Below are positions 47,313-57,928 of a DNA stretch of 64,000 nt, piece after piece. The translations under genes and the position numbers were made by a program. Location of the stretch: positions 855,001 through 919,000 of the forward strand of contig OZ025267.1 in assembly GCA_964019165.1 (NCBI GenBank), in the 5' to 3' direction. The notes beneath the pieces are model-generated. The model was not told the origin of the DNA. It saw only the letters and a list, made by a program, of their open reading frames with translations, and did no database searches. The stretch comes from Mastigias papua (taxonomy: Eukaryota > Cnidaria > Scyphozoa > Rhizostomeae > Mastigiidae). The stretch's first letter is position 1; every line of letters starts with the position of its first letter.

Positions 47313-47462
47313 GAAGCCCCTGTTGCGTAGATACATGGAAGCCCCTGTGGTGTAGAGACATGGAAGCCCCTGTGGTGTAGGGACATGGAAGCCCCTGTGG
47401 TGTAGGGACATGGAAGCCCCTGTGGTGTAGAGACATGGAAGCCCCTGTGGTGTAGAAATATG
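47313..47462. repeat. 25-bp minisatellite, six copies
   Basis: Six units of about 25 bp, GAAGCCCCTGTGGTGTAGAG plus ACATG, with one to four substitutions in the outer units. Confidence 0.92.
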
Positions 47463-47781
47463 GAACTTAGTTTGATTGCTATGAAACTAGCAGCATTCGT
47501 TGCTTTAAAGGCTGTCTGTATATCTGCTGCCACTGGAACAATATTGCTTACATTGGAGCAAAGATCAAATCATTGCATGACAGGCCCGTAGACAGCTGAA
47601 CCGGATTAAGGGGGGGGGAACCGATGTAGAAGTCAAGTTAGAATCCTTTCGGGGGGGGGAGCATTACATATCATCCATAAGTATATGCAAAAATAGTGGC
47701 TTTTCATAGGCCTTCTGATGAAAAATTTTTCAAAGTAGCTCCCTCCAAAGCGTCGGAAAAGGCCCTTTTGCAAAATAGAAT
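47463..47781. other. Non-coding spacer with G runs
   Basis: It contains poly-G tracts (nine G near 47612, eight G near 47652) and no gene. It ends at the insertion site of the next LTR element (duplicated GAAT at 47778-47781). Confidence 0.4.
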
Positions 47782-49039
47782 TGTAATACTGCTAATTTAG
47801 ATTGGAGCTATATTTGGAAGATTTGGACAGATATTTAGTAGCTTGTAGAAGTACTAATATCTTTTATTAGGATATCTCGCATTTGTTATTTAGTATTATG
47901 GACTCTCAGTGCTTGAGAAAGACTGAGGAGTGCCATCTCGTTGTTTGTTGCTTTGATATTAGATATTCGGACTCTCAGTGCTTGAGAAAGACTGAGGAGT
48001 GCCGATTAATATTAGTTGTTCGTGAGATACGTCGGGGGCTCGAATGTAAATGAGCCAACATAACCTTTATAGCTTCCATGAATGTTAGTCATACGTAAAT
48101 ATCATTTAGATCTATTCTTTACGCTATAAGACGCCCGTATAATGTCCAAAAGTATTTGTATTAGCTAATAGGAAATAAGTTAGGTTAGGCATAGTAATTC
48201 CCTTTGTGAATTAAACTTTAGGCATAAGATAGAAACCCCTTTTGCAGTGACTGTGCATTACGCAGCATGCCATTCTATTGTTTTAGGATTTAGGATTATT
48301 TACTCTTGCATCAATAGATGACTGGATTAGGTATTGTTATATTACTTAGTATAGGCAACAAGATCTACTGTACGCATTGCGCCATACACTAATTATCTCT
48401 TCTGTAAGAGGCAAACCTTTTACCATATTTAGTATTACCTAGTAGACCCATTTGTATCTATTACACGTGGAACCAGATTCGCATATGACGCAAGTTCCAG
48501 ACAGCATGATATGGAATCCCCATATCATCGCCTCGCATTAAACTATAGACTTCCCTTTGTTTAAGATTTCGTAAACTCTAGCCTTGCATCAGACTTGAAT
48601 GCTAGGATGGTTCGAGAATAAGATAAGGTTAGAATATCACTATATATGGTTAGATTTCGATAACACGATTGCGCGTGATGATTGCATGTTGTAATTGCAA
48701 TGCTTGTGCAATCGAAGCATGCTTTCGGATATATATAACCGAGTTTAGAGTATAGAGGAGGAAGGAGAAGGTTCAATGGCAGGGACGCGAGTCTCCTAGC
48801 CGAACCACTTGTATAGGTATTTGTATGTAGATAAAGGTTGATAGTTATCATGATATACATTAGCTATAACGACTCGAAAGACCGCTCGACTCAAGGCATC
48901 CTGACGATGTAAAGCTGAAGGCCGAAGTGGACCAAGTCAACATCATCATCATGATTGCAGTTTTCATAGACTAGATCTTTTCATTTATTTTATTCCTGAT
49001 CAATTGTACAAATGGTGACAGTTTCAGTTCAATTTCACA
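47782..49039 (+). repeat. Left LTR of the non-autonomous element
   Basis: 1258 bp. It contains a 35-bp direct repeat (47900-47934 and 47969-48003, the CTCAGTGCTTGAGAAAGACT block) and a TATA-like TATATATAA at 48730-48738, a possible promoter. Confidence 0.92.
48730..48738 (+). promoter_or_regulatory. TATA-like box in the LTR
   Basis: TATATATAA lies about 300 bp before the LTR end; repeated at 50474-50482 in the right LTR. Transcription from here would give a repeat (R) region, as needed for LTR replication. Inferred from position only. Confidence 0.35.
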
Positions 49040-49525
49040 ATGGTGACAGGAGTGGGATAGATGGTGCTTGAAAAAGACCACTTACCCAACAAATTTGATG
49101 CTTGGAGACGACCACTTACCCATCACTTCAAGATGTAGCAACGACGAATACAAGAATTTGGACAAGACAGGAACGAAGATATTCTCGACAGATGTTAGGC
49201 GGCTTACCCTGGCAGAAATGTTACAGAGTTTGATTACCCTAGAGGCATCAAGTGAGAATACTCTCGTTATTTGTATGATACGCAAGGACATGGACAACGA
49301 TGCTTTCGACAGATGTTAGGCGACTTACCCTGGCGGAAATGTTACAGAGTTTGATTACCCTAAAGGCATCAAGTGAGAACAATTTCGTTGTTTTGTGTAG
49401 TATATTTTAATGGCGTTGGACATTGAATAGAATTTTATGTATCATTGAAATAGCACCTCAAGTATAGTATTAATTATTAAGCGAACGATGAATCGAGGAC
49501 GATTCAATTCTTAGAACGGGAGGTA
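49040..49525 (+). other. Internal region of the non-autonomous LTR element
   Basis: 486 bp without a credible protein. Two imperfect direct repeats of about 73 bp (from about 49186 and 49308, starting CGACAGATGTTAGGC) fill its centre. The primer-binding-site candidate is at 49041-49049 and the purine tract at about 49514-49525. Confidence 0.7.
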
Positions 49526-50783
49526 TGTAATACTGCTAATTTAGATTGGAGCTATATTTGGAAGATTTGGACAGATATTTAGTAGCTTGTAGAAGTACTA
49601 ATATCTTTTATTAGGATATCTCGCATTTGTTATTTAGTATTATGGACTCTCAGTGCTTGAGAAAGACTGAGGAGTGCCATCTCGTTGTTTGTTGCTTTGA
49701 TATTAGATATTCGGACTCTCAGTGCTTGAGAAAGACTGAGGAGTGCCGATTAATATTAGTTGTTCGTGAGATACGTCGGGGGCTCGAATGTAAATGAGCC
49801 AACATAACCTTTATAGCTTCCATGAATGTTAGTCATACGTAAATATCATTTAGATCTATTCTTTACGCTATAAGACGCCCGTATAATGTCCAAAAGTATT
49901 TGTATTAGCTAATAGGAAATAAGTTAGGTTAGGCATAGTAATTCCCTTTGTGAATTAAACTTTAGGCATAAGATAGAAACCCCTTTTGCAGTGACTGTGC
50001 ATTACGCAGCATGCCATTCTATTGTTTTAGGATTTAGGATTATTTACTCTTGCATCAATAGATGACTGGATTAGGTATTGTTATATTACTTAGTATAGGC
50101 AACAAGATCTACTGTACGCATTGCGCCATACACTAATTATCTCTTCTGTAAGAGGCAAACCTTTTACCATATTTAGTATTACCTAGTAGACCCATTTGTA
50201 TCTATTACACGTGGAACCAGATTCGCATATGACGCAAGTTCCAGACAGCATGATATGGAATCCCCATATCATCGCCTCGCATTAAACTATAGACTTCCCT
50301 TTGTTTAAGATTTCGTAAACTCTAGCCTTGCATCAGACTTGAATGCTAGGATGGTTCGAGAATAAGATAAGGTTAGAATATCACTATATATGGTTAGATT
50401 TCGATAACACGATTGCGCGTGATGATTGCATGTTGTAATTGCAATGCTTGTGCAATCGAAGCATGCTTTCGGATATATATAACCGAGTTTAGAGTATAGA
50501 GGAGGAAGGAGAAGGTTCAATGGCAGGGACGCGAGTCTCCTAGCCGAACCACTTGTATAGGTATTTGTATGTAGATAAAGGTTGATAGTTATCATGATAT
50601 ACATTAGCTATAACGACTCGAAAGACCGCTCGACTCAAGGCATCCTGACGATGTAAAGCTGAAGGCCGAAGTGGACCAAGTCAACATCATCATCATGATT
50701 GCAGTTTTCATAGACTAGATCTTTTCATTTATTTTATTCCTGATCAATTGTACAAATGGTGACAGTTTCAGTTCAATTTCACA
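49526..50783 (+). repeat. Right LTR of the non-autonomous element
   Basis: 1258 bp, same as 47782-49039, with no difference seen on reading. Confidence 0.92.
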
Positions 50784-51306
50784 GAATGAAGCAGTCTCCA
50801 TCATTTATCTTCATGCTAAGATGGAGAAATTGGCTCCTCTGCACTCTGCATTGGGCCCAGTGCTTTCCCTAGTAGTGACCTGCAAAACAAAAGAATATCC
50901 TTAGTTGTTTGGGTCCACTAAAGAACCTTATCTAGAAGGGAGTACAATCTTCAGGGTTGTTTTAACATCACGTAAAAGGATGTGTGATTTCATCACTGTG
51001 AACGTGGAGTATACCTTCTACCATTCTACCAGTGCGTTTAAGTTTTTCCAATCTTCGTGCCCCTTGCTAAGAAATTTCCCCACTGGTGGAGATTTCTTAA
51101 AAAATTTCGTGTTTCAGATGTACTCTTTGCTATGTTTTACTGTCGTGAAAGGCTGTTACCAATATAAAAGTTGGATATGCTGTTCCTGACAGAATGTTAG
51201 CGCTGAGCATGGAGAATAAATGCAGGTATGAGCAAAGAAAAATCAATAGCTGAAGTGACGGATGCTTTGAGGCTTGCCACAAGACATATCGATCTCAATA
51301 ATGAAC

Positions 51307-51365
51307 ACTGTGCTTGTTGTTGTTATTGTTGCTGTTGTTGTTGTTGTTGCTGCTGTTGCTGCTTC
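51307..51365. repeat. GTT/GCT trinucleotide repeat
   Basis: Run of GTT and GCT triplets; its apparent poly-Leu frame is a repeat artefact. Confidence 0.85.
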
Positions 51366-52661
51366 TTGGCATAGCTTTCGTGGCAATGCATACGAAGGTG
51401 GCGTTGAGAACCGTTCTATCTGAGAAAATCCCCATCATCACCATCAGTGATGGTCTGACCAGCGAGGTCAAAAATAGCTTGCTCTGTAATTCTGCATACT
51501 AATATTGGCTGCAGGAGGTTATTTACGAATAAATCAGAGAAAGCAAATTGTAAGGACGTTACTTAAAATTCTGACTTTTTTTCCAAATTTTGACTTTTCA
51601 TACCTCTGAGTAAATCCTTCCAGATTTCAACTTGGAAAAACACAACACACTATCTGAATTTGTTGCTCTGCTAAAATTTTATTGAAAAGAAAAATAATAC
51701 ATTTTACGATATTAATGTTGTAGATTTTGCTGAGAAATGAAAAACTCTGCTAGGTGGATAATGTATTTGGGTGAAAGTTTTTCGGGTAGTACCTGACACA
51801 ATTACCTGACACCACACTATTGTTGCATATTTTTGATCATTTTGGCCCTTTCGACTTTGCAACCATCGTAGTAATAATAAACCGAAAGCATATGATCAGT
51901 TTAAGATCGCAGATGGTACTGTGGAGGACAGACTTCAGATGGCACTGCGCATGACAGACTTGCAAATCACTATTGACAAAAGTTTTATATGATATTTGAA
52001 ATAACAAGCGGCGTCACTTGGTTGCTACGCAACAAAAACAGTCTATCAACCAACTTCTTGATGACAATGTGTTTATCGTTAGGCTTGTTCAGCCGCAAGT
52101 TTTTAGAGTTGATTGCAGAGCATAAAACAACAGTTATACTATTTAAAACTTTTATAAGATCTGTGTTCAAATCAATTTTATTAACACACAGAAATCAAGA
52201 CTTTGCAAATGAAATAAATAGAGCCAAATAAATTGCATTTTAGTCTTGTTCTTATGACGGGCAATTTCAGCAAAATGTATATTTATCATTCATTCACATA
52301 TGTAAGCAATAATGTTTCTTCGAATTCTTGAATTTTGCAAACCAGTATTCCAAAAGCTAGCTTTCGTATCTAAAAAGTGTGTGTATACCGAAAGACCACC
52401 AAGTAAAGAAAATGTAAGGTCATTGATCTTCTAGTTGTACCTAATGTTAAATCCTTTTTCTATCTATATGTTCAGCTCTTTTATTCGACTGGATTCCATC
52501 ACCTCTATGTTCTACTTTTCCATTTTAGTATGGACATGTAGCTAGAACTGAAAAAGTCAATGGTTTGCTGATGCAGATTGCTACAGGAATGTTTGCAACA
52601 GCATTGCACCTCTAGACGTCAATGTACTGAAGGCAGTGTCAACTTCAATTGCATGAAATGC

Positions 52662-52900
52662 AAATCATCGTGATGAGTATGACATTTAAACCTGAAGAGT
52701 ATAACAAATGAACGTGATGAGTATGACATTTAAACCTTAAGAGTATAACAAATCATCGTGATGAGTATGACATTTAAACCTGGAGAGTATAACAAATCAT
52801 CGTGATGAGTATGACATTTAAACCTGGAGAGTATAACAAATCATCGTGATGAGTATGACATTTAAACCTGAAGAGTATAACAAATGAACGTGATGAGGAT
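52662..52900. repeat. 44-bp minisatellite, about 5.4 copies
   Basis: Unit length 44 bp, with the core CGTGATGAGTATGACATTTA repeating at 52669, 52713, 52757, 52801 and 52845 and a degenerate start of a sixth. Two unit types differ (ATCATCG versus ATGAACG). Confidence 0.92.
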
Positions 52901-53836
52901 GGCACATTTCTAACACTTTACTCGAAATTGCAATCTTGCCAGCAGCTGTAAGTTGAAAATCTATTTTATTACTTTTTTATAATCAGATGAAATAAATCTA
53001 TTGAGAATATTTCCATCAGTTTTAAGGCCTAGTTTGAATAATTTATTTACATTGTATCACTTGCCATCACTTTTTGGCTAGTTTTCATTGCAATGGGATA
53101 AATCAACAAAGTTAAATAGTAGGAAAGTTTCATTGGTAGAGGAGCAGTATTATCAGAAGACAAAAGCAGTTGTATAGTGACGTTGCAATCAATATTTGAG
53201 GATCCGTCCTGGTATAAAGAACAGTCTCAAAGAAACGATTTACTCGTCCACTTATTTTCTGTCATATGTGTGTGATTGGCACTGGAAATTTTTACTTACG
53301 TTTGGGTAGTGCAAAGTCAATGATATAGACTAAATGTTATTGGCATTGCTAAATCTTGTTGTGCTATTAGCAAATCATCAAGGAAATGTGCTACCTTCCA
53401 AATCACACATTCCTTGGGTGTGGATTTAATCATCTGAACTGGCTTCAATGGTGAAAACTGTGATGCGGTAGTAACCTAGATCATCTGGCCGTACATGAGG
53501 TACTTGAAACATAGCAGCTTATGACGCCAGGTTCGGCCACCTTATATAGCATTTGGCATGTTTACATAGTAAAGCAAGACATGCAACACAGACATGAAAT
53601 GATGCCTTAAGACTAGCCTACTTAAGACTTTGTATGATCAGTTACGGATTATGCTTTGATGTCAAATTGCAAAAGTTTACACGACTTTGCCTTTGTCCAT
53701 CTTCTTGGCCTTTTGAGTCGCTGGAGCACTGAGAAATTTTATTGAGTTCACAGTCGTATTTTAAACTGCCGAACCATTGACATCGCTGGAGACAGGTTCA
53801 ACGCATGAAAAGTCGGCGAGACCTATCACAGACACA

Positions 53837-54751
53837 ATGGATCATGAATACAGCATTAATTTGTTCTATATGCGAGAGATTCCAAAGCCATACTCAAATG
53901 CGTTTGTTACAATCAACATATTGATAGCATTATTGGTAGTCTTGCTCAATTCATTACTGTGCTATGCGATTCAGAAGCTCAAACTTCTTCAGAAGATTTC
54001 GTATAGATTCATACTATCCTTGGCAGTATCTGATTTATGCACTGGCTTGATCGTTCAACCTCTGTACACCCTTGAATTTGCCAATACCTTTCGCGGAAGC
54101 CATTTTGCTCAAGAATTTCAGGTGATCATGCAGTTCTTAGCTTTTGCTCTTGGCCAGTACTCTGGTCTCATGGTCGTGGTAATATCCATCGATAGATACC
54201 TACACATGAGGCACCTTAGTAATTACAATATTTTTATGACCAGCCAGAGAGCTAAGTTCATGATCCTATTTAGCATTGGTTTAAGTACAGCCCTGGGAAT
54301 TATTCAAACAGCTTCAATATTCGTTGGGCTTTATGTGCACGTGAGGATATTCACTTTGACCGCTAACGTCGTTGTGTCCTTCGCTGCCATTTCCATTTAC
54401 ATGCGAGCTTTTCTCACAACGAAAAATCGAGTCGAAAGTTTGCACCTTTCAAGCAACGCATCATTCCCAACAACTGGCAACATCCGAAGAGCTGATTTTC
54501 AATTCGCTAAAGGGGTTCTGATAATTATAATCTCGCTGTCTTTGTGTTATTTCCCATATTTCTTGACAGGCATTTTATTATCGTTCAAGATCATGCAAAC
54601 AAACAGCAGACTCAGCATTGGGTCGTCACTTCATCTCATATACTATTTTACTATGCTTCTTGTCTTCATGGTACCTCTGATTAATGCTGCAATTTTATGC
54701 ATCTTCAACAGAACGGTAAGGCGGTATTTTAGGTCCCTGCTAGTCCGCTGA
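53837..54751 (+). CDS. Class A GPCR, divergent plus-strand relative of the array
   Basis: 304-aa seven-helix receptor from ATG 53837 to TGA 54749-54751. The frame is open upstream to a TTG at 53777, but the ATG is the natural start. TM1 is about 24-47 with Asn38, TM2 about 58-80 with Asp66 (SDLC), and TM3 ends in DRY at 119-121. TM6 has a CYFPY core, closer to the classical CWxP than in the array. TM7 has PLINAAIL instead of NPxxY. The motif QKISYRFILSLAVSDLC shows common ancestry with the minus-strand receptors, but TM3-TM5 and the loops differ strongly. It is probably an older paralog with a different ligand; orphan. Confidence 0.92.
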   Translation: MDHEYSINLFYMREIPKPYSNAFVTINILIALLVVLLNSLLCYAIQKLKLLQKISYRFILSLAVSDLCTGLIVQPLYTLEFANTFRGSHFAQEFQVIMQFLAFALGQYSGLMVVVISIDRYLHMRHLSNYNIFMTSQRAKFMILFSIGLSTALGIIQTASIFVGLYVHVRIFTLTANVVVSFAAISIYMRAFLTTKNRVESLHLSSNASFPTTGNIRRADFQFAKGVLIIIISLSLCYFPYFLTGILLSFKIMQTNSRLSIGSSLHLIYYFTMLLVFMVPLINAAILCIFNRTVRRYFRSLLVR

Positions 54752-55137
54752 ATTGCTCCAGTGTACTGATATACTGGGAGTGAGAAATTTTTCTGCTATT
54801 CATAAATAGTGATGCACACTATATGTTCTAAAAAGTTATAACAATAGAAGCCCTATGATCTGGAATATGTAATTGTTAACCCTTGTTATGCATTATGTAA
54901 TGCTTTTGAGTGAATAGATCTGGTATTCGATTTGCAGTCGTATCGGACAGCATCAATGCCTGCTTTGAATATCATTCCATTCTATGTAATTCAGGAATAC
55001 ATCAGCTCTTTGTTATTTTTTTACTTGCACCGGCTTGATTATTTTTCTTGGAGTATTACTTCAATATCTCTAAGAACTCAGAACTTCTTCGTTTACCCCT
55101 ACATTCCCAAGTATCCTGTTCTATAGATATTACGTAC

Positions 55138-55215
55138 GGTCAACTCTCTCTAAAGCGGACACCCTCGGGACTTTGAAGAAGTGTCCGGCTTAACGAGGTG
55201 TCCGCTGTATAGACA
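55138..55215. mobile_element. Pogo/Tigger-like terminal fragment
   Basis: Starts near TACGGTCAACTCTCTCTAAA and contains GCGGACACCCTCGGGACTTT and TGTCCGGCTTAACGAGGTGT. This pattern of CGGACAC and GTGTCCG with CTCTCT resembles pogo-group ends found in many animals. No partner end is found nearby, so it is a fragment at best. Confidence 0.3.
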
Positions 55216-56737
55216 ATAAGTTCCATAGGAGAATAACTCTTTAACGTTTCGTTTATCGCTACATCAGAAAGAAGTGATAAGTGAAACATTTAATAAGAGT
55301 TGATGTTTACACATATACTCATTCACTCATTCACTCACACAGAGAAAACATAAAACTCTAGAAAAGTGCTAAAGCTATCCTTTACCTAGCTGAAGGAGAG
55401 AAAAAGGGGCGGAGAACAAATAAGTACAAACAAAACAGGTCCAGACATAGTAAGGATCCTACCCCAAGGAGAAAGAGAGCGCGCTTAATTTATGCAAAGA
55501 ACTGTAGAGAAAGGCGCGCAAGATTTCCCTTAACTTTCATCAAAGTATCATTTCTTTTATACAAAACATATACTGATTGTATCTATCAGATATTCCTGGT
55601 CTCTTCACTTGAAATTTAATTAGCTAGGAAACACGTAGATAGAACTGCTCTCCTTCTATCACATTCCAACTTAACATTAATCTATCTCTCCAATGTTCAG
55701 TGGATAATTTTGGATTGTATTTGTTTGGTGAATTTAGTAGTCTGATAAATTTAGTAATCACAGCAATAATTTAATTTTCTTTGTTTTCAACATCTCTCTT
55801 TCTCGATGCTTTCGTTTGGTGGGCAAAAATATTTATTCACTTATACAAGCAATGTATCCACATGGCATGTGACTCGCACTTCACCAGCCAGCTGTCTGCA
55901 AATCTTTCTACGAATATCACAACTTTTTATCAATTCATGCTTTGTTTTGCTGGTTATGCACAAAACAAATCAGAAAAAAAAGTAATTGGCAAACAATGTG
56001 TGAAATGGCACTCGGCGACTTTCTCTAGATAATTATTTGGCAAAATTGCTCATACAAGTGTTCACGTAAAACCGGTGGTAGCATTGTACAACTTAAATAA
56101 ATTGCACCTTTTAAAGCTAGGGATACATTTCCTATCAAGCACAAATAATAGTTTGGAATTGGAGTAATAGAATCAACACACTTAGAGTTGGTTTAATGGG
56201 TGCTATAGTTTTCACTGGTCAAGCTAAGTTCAGCATTCTATCAAAGCCGGGTAGAAGGCGCTTTTTGCTTCAAAAAACCCTAGCACACGACCTAATTCTA
56301 AAAGTCCCTTATTTCTGGATTACTTTTGACCACATTTTAGTATTAAAATTTCCTCAATAGTTCCTAAATTTTAAATGCACATTTAATGATGTAGACATTG
56401 TGAGTGTTCACTGTTAAGGCTGGGCACTGTGGATATTGCAAGTTTCAACGGGAGCCCATCTATGACCCGCTTGCCACAAGGATTACATCGGGTTTATGCC
56501 AATTTGGGTTCTTAATCCTCGAATGCTTGCCGTGATAAAAATATTTGAAATTGAAAAGTTTCCTTAAGAATTTTGTCGCTAGCAGTACAAGTTCCTTACA
56601 ATTTTTGGCCTTCTTAATACAGGTTGCCGATACATCGGCTCCTTTTAGACAGAAAACGTGTGCTTATGAAACATTTCTGCACATGAGGAAGCTATGTTAC
56701 GTGTCAGCTTGCTCTCATGCCAACTCCTTGGAATACA

Positions 56738-57110
56738 TGTTTTTTTATAAGAAACAGGTTTATAAGAAACCTAGTACTAGACAGCCTAACATTTAAGAAA
56801 CTTTTCGAACTACAGGGAAAGATTTGAGAACTTTAGGATTTTCTATGTCATCTTTCACAGTTTCAGAAGTCCCGTTTTTGCTCCACGGAGTTTATACGTT
56901 TCCACTACAGTGTGTTTTATGTGCTACGCCTTGTGGGCACTACAACAGACAGTGTTTTCCACTTTGCTTTCACTATCATTGCAATTTTTTTTATTATATT
57001 AAGAAACTTGTAAGAAACTATTAGAACTAAAATTTGCCCAAAAATTAAGAAGCTTTCACTGCTAGGCCTTGAGCTCGGTTTCTTGTAAATTAATGTGTAG
57101 TCTTGATACC
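56738..57110. mobile_element. MITE-like repeat, TTTTTTATAAGAAA family, short copy
   Basis: Left end TTTTTTTATAAGAAACAGG...AGAAACCTAG, right end CTCGGTTTCTTGTAAATTAATG. It matches the copy at 30334-31056 at both ends and in inner blocks, but is about half as long. Confidence 0.4.
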
Positions 57111-57897
57111 GACATCTTTTCAAGGACTTTACTCATACAGTATTTCTGGCAACGTAGAATTACATGAATTTATTCCTGGTTTCTGAAATCGCGCTTAGGG
57201 TGCAGGTGGCCTGCCACCGTTGAAGCAGGTGGCTTCTGATAATGTGCAGATTAAAACGAATAAAAGACAAAAAGTTTTTAAACGTCAATTCAATCGTTGA
57301 TAATAAAGTAAAGCTCCTAAGCAGGTCTTCTCTCAAGAAACTTTGACTTAAGCGTCAAGCCCAAATGAGGGCCTCATTCTATTCGCAGTCAAGTTTGGAG
57401 TGTATGCCGAAAGAGCAACCATTCTATATATAGGCCTTTGTCTCTTGTACTCAATATACTGAAAGATTGACTTGTGACCATTTAAATTTTGAGGAATAAT
57501 AACATTTGTCAAGAATGGAGCCGAGATAGACGGCCAAAATTTGAAATTTACTTTTTTTACTGTGCGAAGAAGAGGACCTACTGAACCAATGACAATATCG
57601 AGTGACGTCCTGCTCTCAAGTCGCTGAATAGGCCTAAATTCTATTGAGGAAAATCTTGCGTATACGTCATTACACCTATCACTTGACAATGGGGCAAAAA
57701 GCTGCATCATACTAAATAGTGCTGGGTTTCATATTTACAACGTAACAGTAGCATCCCCTTTGTTCTAGTGTGATATTCAGCACAAACCACTTTCGGAGCA
57801 TTCCAAAATAATATACAACTAAATCAATCACTAAAGATGATCCAACAGCCAATCTACATCCTGTTTCGTTTGATTGCTCATTGAAACATGTACTCTT

Positions 57898-57928
57898 CAG
57901 TTCAATTCAATTCAATTCAATTCAATTG
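57898..57928. repeat. AATTC pentanucleotide microsatellite at the esterase stop
   Basis: About five units of TTCAA/AATTC overlapping the end of the esterase gene. Confidence 0.85.

Larger units (their letters stand above)
47782..50783 (+). mobile_element. Non-autonomous LTR retrotransposon (LARD-like) with 1258-bp LTRs
   Basis: Two direct repeats of 1258 bp (47782-49039 and 49526-50783), TG...CA ends, flank a 486-bp internal region. A 4-bp duplication GAAT lies at 47778-47781 and 50784-50787. After the left LTR comes TGGTGACAG, the same primer-binding core as in the Ty3/gypsy element. A purine-rich stretch (AGAACGGGAGG) precedes the right LTR. No gag or pol is present, so it must be mobilised by another element, plausibly Ty3/gypsy. 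The LTRs look identical, so the insertion is recent. Confidence 0.88.
50788..53836. other. Non-coding interval with two simple repeats
   Basis: Apart from a GTT/GCT trinucleotide tract (51307-51365) and a 44-bp minisatellite (52662-52900), I see nothing nameable. The open frame near 50905-51189 has no motif support. Confidence 0.4.
54752..57921. other. Non-coding interval between the divergent GPCR and the esterase
   Basis: It holds a pogo/Tigger-like fragment (55138-55215), a second TTTTTTATAAGAAA-family copy (56738-57110) and an AATTC microsatellite at the right edge. The open frame near 57348-57710 (minus) has no recognisable domain and is not called. Confidence 0.4.

Noticed and set aside
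48561..48860. 99-aa minus-strand ORF, repeated identically at 50305-50604
   Set aside because: It lies inside the LTRs, has no known motif, and its identity only reflects the recent LTR duplication.
52018..52032. X-box-like palindrome GTTGCTACGCAAC
   Set aside because: An RFX-type site by shape, but no gene start is nearby; a chance match cannot be excluded.
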